This document shows positions 7,619-16,802 of a stretch of DNA of 64,000 nucleotides, piece after piece; within the stretch, counting starts at the first letter, position 1, and each line of letters opens with the position of its first letter. A model generated the notes under the pieces. It was given only the letters and a program-made list of their open reading frames with translations. It was not told the origin of the DNA and did no database searches. Source of the stretch: Aneurinibacillus terranovensis DSM 18919 (GTDB lineage Bacteria > Bacillota > Bacilli > Aneurinibacillales > Aneurinibacillaceae); the NCBI RefSeq assembly GCF_000430625.1, contig NZ_AUMJ01000019.1, forward strand, positions 32,979 to 96,978. The letters are read 5' to 3'. The position numbers were made by a program, and so were the translations under genes.

Positions 7619-9664
7619 GTGAGCAAATATCGTGTAGCCGTAGACGTAGGGGGAACATTCACCGACGTATTTGTATTTGATGAGGAAAAAGGGGGAATTT
7701 CAGTTACCAAAGTTTCTTCCACTCCTGATAATCCGACTCGAGGCATTCTAGAGGGCGTAAAGAATTCTGCCGTACCTCTTGAAAATATCTCTTTGTTTTC
7801 ACACGGAACAACGGTGGGAACAAATGCCTTGATTACAAGGCGATTGCCAAAAACCGCATTTATTGCGACAAAAGGATTTCGTGACGTACCAGAAATTCGC
7901 CGTGGTACCAAACTGGAATTGTGGGATGCATACGAGGACGTATCACCGCCGTATATTCGACGACGTGATCGTTTTGAAGTAACGGAACGCATCGATTATA
8001 ATGGACAACTTATTACACCGCTTGATGAAGCTGAAGCGTATGATCTTGTCCGCATCCTTAAGCGGCGCGGCGTAGAATCAGTAGCCATCTGCTTTATGAA
8101 CGCTTATGTCAACGGGCAAAACGAACAGCGTATGAAAGAAATTATTCAGGAAGAGATGCCGGATGTATATGTCTGTACGTCCAGTGATACACTTCCAGAA
8201 ATCTTCGAACACGAACGGTTCAGTACAACCATCGTCAATGCAGTACTGGGCCCTATCGTCAGTCGATACATACAGGAACTGTCGGCTTCCTTAAACAAAG
8301 ACGGCTATAACGGGGACGTACTTGTACTGCATTCCGGCGGCGGTGTAATGACATCGGAGACGGTATCACGCTATGCGGCACGCCTGGCAAGCTCGGGTAT
8401 TGCGGCGGGTGCCATTGCCAGCGCCCATATTGCCAAACTCTGCGGTTTCCAGAACGCTATCGGACTGGACATGGGCGGCACCAGCACGGACATCTCCCTT
8501 ATGTACAACGGTGAACTGCGTATCACAAAAGACTGGTATATTGAATACGGGTATCCGATCGGATTCCCAAGCATTGAAATTCTGACTATCGGCGCAGGCG
8601 GCGGAAGCCTTGCCTGGATCGATGACGGCGGTTCGCTGCGCAACGGCCCGCAGAGTGCAGGTGCTACACCTGGACCGGCCTGCTATGAACGCGGCGGCAC
8701 CGAGCCGACAAACAGTGACGCAAATCTGATACTCGGCCGTCTCGGCACCGAGCTTCTGGACGGACAAATGACATTAAATGTAGAAAAGGCACGTGACGCA
8801 ATTCGCAAAATTTCCGAGCCGTTCGGCTACACGGAAGAAGAAGCCGCAAACGCTATTATCAAAGTAGCGAACGCCAATATGTGTGATGCGCTTCATCTTA
8901 TTTCGGTTCGCCGCGGCTATGATCCGCGTGATTTTGCTCTGGTGGTATTCGGTGGCGCTGGAGCCTTACATGGTGCACATCTGGCAAAAGAAATGGAGAT
9001 TCCGACAGTTATCGTACCGTCGCATCCCGGCATTACATCTGCTATGGGCTGCTTGTTGGTCGACGTGCGTCACGATATCTCCAAGACGTATCTTGTCGAT
9101 GTTAAGGATGCGTCTTTAACAGAACTCGAAAAGGAATATATCAACATGGAAGTCGAGGCTGCCGAACTGCTTACGGAAGAAGGTGTGTCGGATGACCAAA
9201 TTGAGCTGGTACGCTATATCGATATGCGCTATACCGGGCAATGGCGCTCGCTATCCGTCCCGATTTCTCGTCCGATTCACTCCCTTGAAGAAGCGCTTGA
9301 ACAATTTCACAAGGAGCATGAGCGCGAGTTCGCGTTCTCCAACCCGGATCAAGGTGTGGAAATTTACGGACTGCGCGTAGCTGCCACCGGCGTTGTACCG
9401 AAGCCGAATTTGCCAATGATTCAACCCGAAGGCAGCTTGAAAGATGCCGTAAAAGGCACACGCAAAGTGTATTTTGAAGAGAGCGGCGGTTTCATTGACA
9501 CAACCATCTACAACCGTGCTCTGATTCCGACCGGCTCCGTTTTCTTAGGACCGGCTATCGTTGAACAACTAGATTCCACCGTCGTAATACCGCCGGAATT
9601 CACGGCTGAAGTAGACGCTTACAGAAATCTTATTCTGACTTATAAAAATGAGGGGGCGAAATAA
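7619..9664 (+). CDS. hyuA: Hydantoinase/5-oxoprolinase family, subunit A (HyuA)
   Basis: ATP-dependent cyclic amide hydrolase subunit. In this family HyuA phosphorylates the lactam or imide and HyuB completes hydrolysis. The 681 residues start with the ASKHA phosphate motif RVAVDVGGTFTDVFVFDE, followed by FSHGTTVGTNALITRR and a second ASKHA region with IGLDMGGTSTDISLMYNGE and ILTIGAGGGSLAWID. The GTG start has AGGAGG 8 bp before it. Its stop overlaps the start of hyuB by one base (TAATG). Candidate substrates are hydantoins, N-methylhydantoin, allantoin-like rings or caprolactam; the NCS1 permease downstream favours a hydantoin or related ring (inference). Confidence 0.85.
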   Translation: MSKYRVAVDVGGTFTDVFVFDEEKGGISVTKVSSTPDNPTRGILEGVKNSAVPLENISLFSHGTTVGTNALITRRLPKTAFIATKGFRDVPEIRRGTKLELWDAYEDVSPPYIRRRDRFEVTERIDYNGQLITPLDEAEAYDLVRILKRRGVESVAICFMNAYVNGQNEQRMKEIIQEEMPDVYVCTSSDTLPEIFEHERFSTTIVNAVLGPIVSRYIQELSASLNKDGYNGDVLVLHSGGGVMTSETVSRYAARLASSGIAAGAIASAHIAKLCGFQNAIGLDMGGTSTDISLMYNGELRITKDWYIEYGYPIGFPSIEILTIGAGGGSLAWIDDGGSLRNGPQSAGATPGPACYERGGTEPTNSDANLILGRLGTELLDGQMTLNVEKARDAIRKISEPFGYTEEEAANAIIKVANANMCDALHLISVRRGYDPRDFALVVFGGAGALHGAHLAKEMEIPTVIVPSHPGITSAMGCLLVDVRHDISKTYLVDVKDASLTELEKEYINMEVEAAELLTEEGVSDDQIELVRYIDMRYTGQWRSLSVPISRPIHSLEEALEQFHKEHEREFAFSNPDQGVEIYGLRVAATGVVPKPNLPMIQPEGSLKDAVKGTRKVYFEESGGFIDTTIYNRALIPTGSVFLGPAIVEQLDSTVVIPPEFTAEVDAYRNLILTYKNEGAK

Positions 9665-11634
9665 TGGCACAGCAAACTCCGTCCGTTGTTAACCGTTTGG
9701 ACCCGGTTACATTTGAAGTATTGAAAAATGCATTCGTCAATCTTGTTGACCAGATGTCTGAGCAAATCCTCCGCACCTGCTACTCATTCGTTATCTACAG
9801 CCGCGACTTCAGTTCTGCCATTTGTGATGCGTGGGGCAATACAATCATGCAAGGTACGCAGGATATATCGGTGCATGTTGGCACCCTGCACCTAACAGCT
9901 AAAGCCGTCATTGAAGATTTTGGTGATGATATCCATCCCGGCGATGTTTTCTTGATTAATGATCCGTACCGGGGCGGCACCCACTTCTGTGATGTCCGAA
10001 TCGTACGCCCGGTGTTTTACGATGGGCAGTTAATTGCATTTATGCAATCAAACGGCCACTGGGCCGATGTTGGCGGTACGGTGCCAGGCTCGTTTAACGT
10101 ACAATCCAAAGATCACTACGGTGAAGGGATGCGAATTCCGCCGGTTCGTCTCTGGAGCAAAGGACGGTATCTCGCAGATGTGGCAAACTTAATGGTTGCT
10201 AACATGCGCGTACCGGAAGAACGACTCGGCGACCTGCGTGCGCAGGCTGAATCGACAAAAATTGGGGAAGCGCAACTTGCTCGTCTGATTGAGAAATATG
10301 GATTGGAGACGGTTCTCATCGCGTTCGAAGAAGTACAGGATTACGTAGAGCGCCTGGGACGCGCCCGTATCTCCGAACTTCCAGACGGCACATGGGAAAC
10401 AACCGACTATATTGATATGGACCCGAAAATCGGTGATCAGCTTATCCCTATTCATATTAAAATGACGATTAAAAATGATGAACTCTACTATGATTTAAAC
10501 GGTTCACATCCGTATATTAGCTGCTTCTTGAATGCAGGATTCGGTGCCTCTTTCTCGGCGGTCGTCTCAGGTACGAAGACGTTCTTCCCGGATATCCCGC
10601 TCAACTCCGGTTTTTATCGCTTCGTACATGTAGATCTGCCGGAGAACTCTGTGGTAAACGCGCCCTGGCCGGTTGCTGTAACCGGATTCTGTTCCGGCGC
10701 CTATGAGAAAATCATGAATGCGATTTTTGAACTCTGGTCAGAGATTATGCCGGAACGTGCGCTCGCCTGCTCGTTCAATCTGGAATATCTGCTAATCGGC
10801 GGATGGGACCGCCGCTCGGGCTATGACAATTACTTCATGTGGTACGACTGGATGGCGGGTGGTCATGGAGGTCGCTCGTATAAAGACGGAGCCAATGCCC
10901 TCTCGCCGGTATTCGGCGTAGGCTTGAGCATACAGCCTTGCGAAGGTCAGGAACGCCTGTCGCCGGTTATTACGACGCACCATGAAATCGTTACCGATTC
11001 GGCAGGACCAGGTAAATTCCGTGGCGGCGCCGGCGTACGCAAAGGCGGAACACTGACAGATTGCGAAAATACAGTTATGTCCTATTGCTGCGATCGCTCT
11101 CGTTCAGTAACGTGGGGTATTCAAGGAGGACTGCCTTCACTTCCACACGGAGCACGCCTCAATCCAGGCACAGAAGAAGAGCGCTTCCTCGGCACCGTTT
11201 TCTCCAATGTTCCGTTAGAATCTGGGGTATCCTTTGACCGTCCTTCCGCTGGCGGCGGTGGACTGGGCGACCCGCTGGAACGGAACCCGCGCCTCGTGCT
11301 CGAAGATGTTATTGATCAGTACGTCTCCATCAAACGTGCCCGCAAAGATTATGGCGTTATCATCAAAGAAATCGACCGCGAAATTGATCTGTTTGAGATT
11401 GATGAAGAGGATACGCGCAAGGAACGCGAATACATTCGTTCCCAGCGCAAAGCATGGCTTGAGGAAGATATCGTATCGGTAGAGGACAAATACCAAAGCG
11501 GGGAAATCGATGAATTGGATGTCATTCGTCGTTATGGCGTGATTATCGATTACACTACCGGTAAAGCACTGCCCACTTCTACCGAACAATACCGTGCCAT
11601 GCTGCGTAAACGTACACTTGCTTACTGGTCGTAA
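9664..11634 (+). CDS. hyuB: Hydantoinase/5-oxoprolinase family, subunit B (HyuB)
   Basis: Partner of HyuA, coupled by a one-base overlap. Typical HyuB features are DPVTFEVLKNAFVNLVDQMS at the start, QGTQDISVHVGTLHLTAKAV, the metal-binding-like NDPYRGGTHFCDVRIVRPVF, NGHWADVGGTVPGSF, and the C-terminal FDRPSAGGGGLGDPLERNP. At 656 residues it is about 70 longer than short HyuB proteins, because of a charged helical tail (RKEREYIRSQRKAWLEEDIV) as seen in longer hydantoinase B and acetone-carboxylase-like relatives. It acts in the cytosol as a heteromer. The permease follows after 99 bp. Confidence 0.85.
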   Translation: MAQQTPSVVNRLDPVTFEVLKNAFVNLVDQMSEQILRTCYSFVIYSRDFSSAICDAWGNTIMQGTQDISVHVGTLHLTAKAVIEDFGDDIHPGDVFLINDPYRGGTHFCDVRIVRPVFYDGQLIAFMQSNGHWADVGGTVPGSFNVQSKDHYGEGMRIPPVRLWSKGRYLADVANLMVANMRVPEERLGDLRAQAESTKIGEAQLARLIEKYGLETVLIAFEEVQDYVERLGRARISELPDGTWETTDYIDMDPKIGDQLIPIHIKMTIKNDELYYDLNGSHPYISCFLNAGFGASFSAVVSGTKTFFPDIPLNSGFYRFVHVDLPENSVVNAPWPVAVTGFCSGAYEKIMNAIFELWSEIMPERALACSFNLEYLLIGGWDRRSGYDNYFMWYDWMAGGHGGRSYKDGANALSPVFGVGLSIQPCEGQERLSPVITTHHEIVTDSAGPGKFRGGAGVRKGGTLTDCENTVMSYCCDRSRSVTWGIQGGLPSLPHGARLNPGTEEERFLGTVFSNVPLESGVSFDRPSAGGGGLGDPLERNPRLVLEDVIDQYVSIKRARKDYGVIIKEIDREIDLFEIDEEDTRKEREYIRSQRKAWLEEDIVSVEDKYQSGEIDELDVIRRYGVIIDYTTGKALPTSTEQYRAMLRKRTLAYWS

Positions 11635-11733
11635 TTCTTTATATGAGGGGCCGAATAGCGGCCTCTCATAATTAAAAACCATAAAATATAATCTCTTACA
11701 TTATTCTTACTTTTTAATAAAGGAGTGATACGT

Positions 11734-13305
11734 ATGGCAGAAATCATCCGCGTCAACCAGGATCAGAAAAACGAGCAAAAAGAGGATTACGCACTTCAGC
11801 GTGTACCCAAACACTGGCGCATGTCCTGGCCTAACATCACCAACGTGGCCGTCGGCGTCGCGACCGCTATGGTATTCATGCAGATGGGCAGCCTTATGGC
11901 TATCCAATTTGGCAGTGTTAATGCGTTTCTGGCAGAAATTTATGCCACGCTGGTCGCCGGATTTCTGGGCATTACTATCGCCTACTTCGCTGCCAAGAAC
12001 GGTCTTAACGTTAACCTGATGTCACGCGGCACAGGCTTTGGCTTCATTGGGTCCTCGCTTACTTCTTTTATTTACGCGATTAACTTTATCATGTACTGTG
12101 CTATTGAAGGCTCGATTATGGCGCTCGCCGTACATGAGTATATCAAAGCTGTGCCGTTGTGGGCGCTTATGGTATTCTTCGGCCTGGCAGTCGTGCCGCT
12201 TAATTGGTACGGTGTCAAACAGCTGGATAAATTTCAGAAATACTCACTGCCCGTCTATCTCGCTCTTCTCGGCGTCGGCATCTATCTCACCGCTACACGC
12301 GAATTCGTCAATGCGGACGGTTGGCTTACGTTCCTTCCACAGGGTCAGGAAGTCGGCGGCATCGGTCTTGTTACATGCATCGGCATCATCAATGGTCTTG
12401 TAGGCATCATTGCGCTCCTTATCTCGGACTACGCGCGCTTCATCAAACCGGAGCAATTTAAAATCGGTGTATTTGCCGTTGGTTTTATTCCTCCGCTTAT
12501 CTGTTTCTTCCTCTCCGGTTTGCTCGGCATCTGGTTCGGAGTACGGTATATGATCGACAACCCTGGCATATATTTCGTTACAGCTATGGGTGCCTGGGGA
12601 GCTCTATTCGCGATTTTGACGCAACTTCGTATCAATGTGACCAACCTGTACAGTGGTTCGATTTCGCTGGCCAACTTCTTCGCTCGCGTCTTTCACTTTA
12701 CACCCGGCCGTGTCTTCTGGGTGACAACTACAGCCGTCATCGCCATCCTATGTATGATGGCAGGTGTGCTTGACTATATCGGTCCGATGCTAACATTCCA
12801 GGGGGTATTCCTGTTCGCCTGGGCATCTATCCTCGTCACCGATGTTATCGTCATTAAAAAATGGCTCAAGCTTGGGCAACTTCATATCGAACACCGTCGC
12901 GGTTTTCTGCCGGAATGGAATCCGGTCGGTGTAGTATCTATCATCATCGCAAGCATTGCAGGCACCGTATTGGCGTCTGGCGCGTTCGGTCCCATGCTGT
13001 CCGGGCTTGCGGCGCTAATTGCAGGTTTGCTGGCAAGCGCAATCAGTATCCTTATTGCGGTCGCCACAAAGGGAAGGACATATCTTACTTCTCGTCCTGT
13101 ACAGGAACTTGAATCACTCGGTCACTCCAATATGTACAACGAGAATGTACACACCTGCGGCACATGCGACGGAGAGTTTATCAGTGAAGATATGCTTTAC
13201 TGTCCATTTAGCCAGCGGGATATCTGCTCGCAGTGCTGTGCGGCCGAGTCAACCTGCCATGCGGTTTGCAAAAGAAAAGCGAGCAATATAGTCGCTACTA
13301 CCTAA
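11734..13305 (+). CDS. NCS1-family permease with a cysteine-rich C-terminal tail
   Basis: A 12-helix-type nucleobase/hydantoin/allantoin transporter of 523 residues. Cytosolic N-terminus, then about 12 hydrophobic segments between residues 35 and 450 (for example NVAVGVATAMVFMQMGSLMA, GLVGIIALLISDYARF). The last 50 residues are soluble and contain CGTCDGEFISEDMLYCPF and DICSQCCAAESTCHAVCK, nine cysteines that could bind zinc. From memory, a similar Cys-rich segment occurs in large sensor kinases with transporter-like membrane domains; it is unusual on a stand-alone permease. ATG with AAGGAG; an upstream GTG at 11725 is less likely. Probably imports the HyuAB substrate (inference). Confidence 0.8.
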   Translation: MAEIIRVNQDQKNEQKEDYALQRVPKHWRMSWPNITNVAVGVATAMVFMQMGSLMAIQFGSVNAFLAEIYATLVAGFLGITIAYFAAKNGLNVNLMSRGTGFGFIGSSLTSFIYAINFIMYCAIEGSIMALAVHEYIKAVPLWALMVFFGLAVVPLNWYGVKQLDKFQKYSLPVYLALLGVGIYLTATREFVNADGWLTFLPQGQEVGGIGLVTCIGIINGLVGIIALLISDYARFIKPEQFKIGVFAVGFIPPLICFFLSGLLGIWFGVRYMIDNPGIYFVTAMGAWGALFAILTQLRINVTNLYSGSISLANFFARVFHFTPGRVFWVTTTAVIAILCMMAGVLDYIGPMLTFQGVFLFAWASILVTDVIVIKKWLKLGQLHIEHRRGFLPEWNPVGVVSIIIASIAGTVLASGAFGPMLSGLAALIAGLLASAISILIAVATKGRTYLTSRPVQELESLGHSNMYNENVHTCGTCDGEFISEDMLYCPFSQRDICSQCCAAESTCHAVCKRKASNIVATT

Positions 13306-13463
13306 CTTCATTTATCAAAAGTGGAATGGGTTTAGTCACCTGTATTCTTCTACAAGTTGGGGTGAAGTCCTTTCTTGTGGCTAAAAGAGCCTTGCGGCTC
13401 TAAGAGCGAAAATTATGCAAAACGCTTAGATAAAAAAATCAATTGTTGAAAGAGGATAATATC
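13306..13463 (+). other. Spacer between permease and chemoreceptor
   Basis: It holds a small hairpin AGAGCC-TTGC-GGCTCT without a T-run and no recognisable riboswitch. Composition changes sharply here, from GC-rich hyu genes to the AT-rich chemoreceptor, which suggests a joint between segments of different origin. Confidence 0.4.
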
Positions 13464-15224
13464 GTGAAAATAAATAAATTTAGTATACGATGGAAATTAA
13501 TCATAGTAGTAACAATTTTGATCATTATTTCAAGTTCATTAGTTGGAATTGTAACGTATCAAGCAGCGAAAGATGAACTTACACAGGCAGGGGTTCAGAA
13601 CTTACATCAAATTGTTAATGGTTCAATTGCTGTTATTCAAGCATTGAATGATGAAGTTATACATGGACATCTTACATTAGAAGAAGCTCAAAATAAAGCA
13701 AAGGATTACATTGATGGCCCACTACTACAAGATAAAAAGAAACGTGATTTGAGTAAGTCTCATTTTGTTTACAAAAAAGAAGGATATATGTGGGCGTATA
13801 ATGATGACTGCCTCGCAGTTATGCATCCATTGGGATATGAAGGCCAAAATCAAAAAGATTTTCAACTTGAAGATGGCACATATTTATTACAAGAACTAGT
13901 AAAATTAAGCAAGAATAAAAATCAAGATGAGCGTTTGCTAACCTATAAATGGAAAAATCAAGGTGAAACAAAAGAGAGACCACAGATGAGCTATGTCGAT
14001 TATTATCAACCATGGGGTTGGACTCTTGGTATTGCTGTTTATCCAGAAGAATTTTATGGTTCTCTCCCTCTTATAAAGGGGGTTATTGCTGGTGGTATTG
14101 CCTTATTCTCTCTCATTTGTATGGGCCTATTTATCTGGCTATTTAACAAAAAACTAAAACTGATTTTACATATTAGTGACATAGCTAAAAAAATAAGTGA
14201 GGGAGATTTAACAGTAGAGCCCATTAACACAGCTTCTAAAGATGAGTTAGGAAACTTGGCTGGTGCAATTAATGAAATGATAACAGGGCTAAAGAATATT
14301 ATTACAAAGGTAACCGATGCTAGTACTCATATTACCTCTTTATCAGAACAATTGATGAAAAATACAGAAGCAACAAACAAATCAGGAAAGCAAATTGCTT
14401 CCACTGTCGAAGGATTACAACAAGGTGCAGAGATTTCTTCTCAAACAGGAGAAGAAATTGCAAGTACAATGGAAGAAACGTCGATAGGAATTCAACGTAT
14501 TGCCGAGTCCTCCTCGATAGTAGCTGAAACTTCTGAAGAATCAATAAGAGAAGTTGAAAATGGAAGCGAAGCTCTATCTAAAGCAATTCAACAGATGGAC
14601 TTTATTAACAAATTAGTTGGTGATTCTACCATTCTGGTAAAAACACTAGGAAATCATTCTAAAGAAATAGAAAAAATTATTGATGTTATAGCGGAAATTA
14701 CATCCCAAACAAACTTACTATCCTTAAATGCTGCTATCGAGGCTGCACGTGCTGGTGAGCATGGAAAAGGTTTTGCTGTTGTAGCAGATGAGGTAAGAAA
14801 ACTCGCTGAACAATCGAAAAGATCGGCAGAAAAAATCATAGGATTTATTAAACAGATGCAAGAAGACGCAGATAAAGCGATATCTAGTATGCAGCAGGAA
14901 GATGCAGAAGTTCAATCAGGCGTAATCGTTATTCACGAAGCAGGTAAATCTTTCGAAAGAATTAAAAAGGCTTTCCAACATGTAAATAATCAAATTCAAG
15001 AAGTATCAGCAGCTTCCCAACAGTTATCTGCAGGTGCAGAACAAGTAACAGCTTCCATACAAGAAATGGCCAGCGTAGCTAAGGAAGTGGCAATAGGTTC
15101 AGAAAATATTGCATCTGCCACTGAAAATCAATTGTCCTCAATGAAGGGACTCTCAAATTCTACTTCTACACTTAGAAACCTTGCTAAAGAACTACAGATA
15201 TCTATAGAAAAATTCAAACTATAA
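13464..15224 (+). CDS. Methyl-accepting chemotaxis protein (Cache-HAMP-MA)
   Basis: A membrane chemoreceptor of 586 residues. TM1 (about 10-30, [19 protein letters not shown]) leads to an extracellular single-Cache-type domain ([20 protein letters not shown], then [19 protein letters not shown]). TM2 (about 207-230), a HAMP linker and the cytoplasmic hairpin follow, with the conserved tip [20 protein letters not shown] near residue 420 that binds CheA/CheW. The GTG at 13464 has GAAAGAGG in front; the upstream TTG at 13443 is before that ribosome site. Low GC and codon use unlike the hyu genes point to separate acquisition. It may sense the substrate taken up by the neighbouring permease, but nothing in the sequence proves this. 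Confidence 0.88.
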   Translation: MKINKFSIRWKLIIVVTILIIISSSLVGIVTYQAAKDELTQAGVQNLHQIVNGSIAVIQALNDEVIHGHLTLEEAQNKAKDYIDGPLLQDKKKRDLSKSHFVYKKEGYMWAYNDDCLAVMHPLGYEGQNQKDFQLEDGTYLLQELVKLSKNKNQDERLLTYKWKNQGETKERPQMSYVDYYQPWGWTLGIAVYPEEFYGSLPLIKGVIAGGIALFSLICMGLFIWLFNKKLKLILHISDIAKKISEGDLTVEPINTASKDELGNLAGAINEMITGLKNIITKVTDASTHITSLSEQLMKNTEATNKSGKQIASTVEGLQQGAEISSQTGEEIASTMEETSIGIQRIAESSSIVAETSEESIREVENGSEALSKAIQQMDFINKLVGDSTILVKTLGNHSKEIEKIIDVIAEITSQTNLLSLNAAIEAARAGEHGKGFAVVADEVRKLAEQSKRSAEKIIGFIKQMQEDADKAISSMQQEDAEVQSGVIVIHEAGKSFERIKKAFQHVNNQIQEVSAASQQLSAGAEQVTASIQEMASVAKEVAIGSENIASATENQLSSMKGLSNSTSTLRNLAKELQISIEKFKL

Positions 15225-15248
15225 TCAAATTGTATTCGCAGTAGAAAG

Positions 15249-15503
15249 TTGGAAAACATAATGAGTACTGAATTTATGAAGAAGATTGATAAATGTCACA
15301 ATGTTGCCGCATTACAAGAAGAAGCTATGATTATAGTTCGTATATTATTTCATTCTGGTTCATATGGTGATAAAGAATTTTTGATAATGTTAGAAAAAAT
15401 ATCCTACATTTATCAACGTATTTCAACTATTTTGAGACTATCAAAATTACAAACTTATCCGCATAACGAGTCAGAAGCTCTTGTAAAAAGTGCAGGAAGG
15501 TAG
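15249..15503 (+). CDS. Small unknown protein downstream of the chemoreceptor, probably truncated
   Basis: I do not recognise this 84-residue reading frame. It begins 24 bp after the chemoreceptor (likely true start ATG 15261), is helical and AT-rich like that gene, but has a poor ribosome site. Its last 25 codons overlap, antisense, the end of an IS630 transposase fragment, so the original 3' end was probably lost at that insertion junction. Confidence 0.3.
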   Translation: MENIMSTEFMKKIDKCHNVAALQEEAMIIVRILFHSGSYGDKEFLIMLEKISYIYQRISTILRLSKLQTYPHNESEALVKSAGR

Positions 15504-15715
15504 CTGCATTGCATTTCTCTGCTGACGTGCAGAACATGTTGCCGGTTTGCATATCAACGGTTCCAAACAGGTTGACCTTGATCAAATATAGGTATTTTTT
15601 TTCGCTTCCTTTCAATGTCCAGACGGCCCGAAGGGCCTGATACGCTCGGATATGGCTTTCATCTTGCGATAATAATACGGTTTTCTCATCCAACAGTTTT
15701 TTATGGAGGAAAGTA
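15427..15715 (-). pseudogene. IS630-family transposase, internal fragment
   Basis: The minus strand reads LLDEKTVLLSQDESHIRAYQ, then ALRAVWTLKGSEKKYLYLIK, VNLFGTVDMQTGNMFCTSAE and TFLHFLQELLTRYADKFVIL. This is the IS630/Tc1-like core around the first catalytic Asp (SQDES) and the W-x-x-G region. The second Asp (VDNA motif expected after KFVILIV) is missing and both ends are truncated, so it is dead. Confidence 0.75.
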
Positions 15716-15805
15716 CCGGAACTTATTTTGGAGCAACGAGAAGGGCAGCAAATGCGTGAGAATGAGGTGGAGATCGAAAACGAAGAAAAAGAAATGGGGG
15801 ATTAT

Positions 15806-15976
15806 ATGAGTTACTTCTTTGATTTCTTTCAAACGTCAACTGTTAATGACATACTATATAGTCCTGAAATTGACGGTATTCATTGTCCGGGAATTTACAA
15901 ATTTATTATTCAATTGCCATTTGAAAAAAGGGAGAATCATGATAATTCTCCCTCAATAACCCGTTTGACCATGTGA
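15806..15976 (+). CDS. Short unknown ORF between transposase remnants
   Basis: A 56-codon frame starting MSYFFDFFQTSTVNDILY with GGGGG 5 bp upstream; in-frame codons extend upstream to about 15728. The last 13 codons are antisense to the ExeA-type ATPase remnant, so at best this is a truncated N-terminal part. I do not recognise it, and it may not be expressed. Confidence 0.2.
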   Translation: MSYFFDFFQTSTVNDILYSPEIDGIHCPGIYKFIIQLPFEKRENHDNSPSITRLTM

Positions 15977-16745
15977 TCATCAATAATTCGATGTCCGTTC
16001 TGTGCTCCATAAAGTAAACAGTGCGTACATACCTTGTTTATGAGCCTTGCGGCCCCTCCGGAAAAACGGTGGATCTCATCTAAGGCACCGTCAGAAAAGA
16101 TTTGCATAGTGAAGATGCCGCGACATACTCATCAACCTGTGCACGATCATAATAACCCAGTCTGCATTGTAGGTCGATTCTTTGGCGTATCGCCGCAAAT
16201 GATTGAAGACGTAGGCGATCCCATAATTCACTCTGACCTACAAGAATGAGGGCCATTGGACTTTGGGCATCCATTTTGAAGTTGAGTAAGAACCTCACTT
16301 CTTCAAGCATCTCACGGTCTAAAAGGTGAGCCTCATCTACGACTACGACGGGTTGAATATCATGAATTCCCTTCATCAGCTCAATCTCCCGACTGTAATT
16401 GCCGTTTGGCATCCCCTCTATAAAACCTTGCTTCAGAGCCCAACTTTCCAGCATTCCTTTATAAAAATGACGCGGGGTCGAATCGGATAAATAAAGCACT
16501 TGAAATTTTCCGCGATCCAGCCGATCCACAAACCTTCGAATCGTGGTAGTTTTCCTCGTACCGCAATGGCCAGTCAATACCGCAAATAACTGGCGTTCCG
16601 CCGTATACGAAGCAGCGAAGGCAAAGCATCCAGAGCGTTGGGCGCGTGGTACAAGAAATTGGAAACCGAATGAACAAGTAGCACTCCATCCAATGCGAGA
16701 TGAGGGGGCAACCTGAAGCATTGAGGAAACCATAATATTCCCCAT
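15937..16745 (-). pseudogene. ExeA/TniB-like transposition AAA ATPase, frameshifted
   Basis: The longest open piece reads AERQLFAVLTGHCGTRKTTT (Walker A, but with Arg where the second-last Gly belongs), PVVVVDEAHLLDREMLEEVR (Walker B) and MALILVGQSELWDRLRL, the ExeA-type ATPase carried by some transposons. The frame stops early at 16080, yet the expected C-terminus continues in another frame (DGALDEIHRFSGGAARLINK ... GELS) to a stop at 15937. The N-terminus is also scattered over frames (YYGFLNASG at about 16710-16740). At least two frameshifts plus the P-loop change make it non-functional. Its partner transposase is absent; it would have been upstream, where the permease tail now begins. Confidence 0.7.
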
Positions 16746-16749
16746 TTCT

Positions 16750-16799
16750 CTGGTGGTTTGAATCGAAAGTACGCTTTTCCTTTCGATTCAAACCACCAG
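16750..16799. repeat. Perfect 20-bp inverted repeat at the transposon/permease junction
   Basis: CTGGTGGTTTGAATCGAAAG (16750-16769) and its exact complement (16780-16799) flank a 10-bp loop. The right arm ends only a few bases before the surviving permease codons. It may be a terminal repeat of the ExeA-type element or two abutted ends. Confidence 0.7.
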
Positions 16800-16802
16800 G
16801 AG

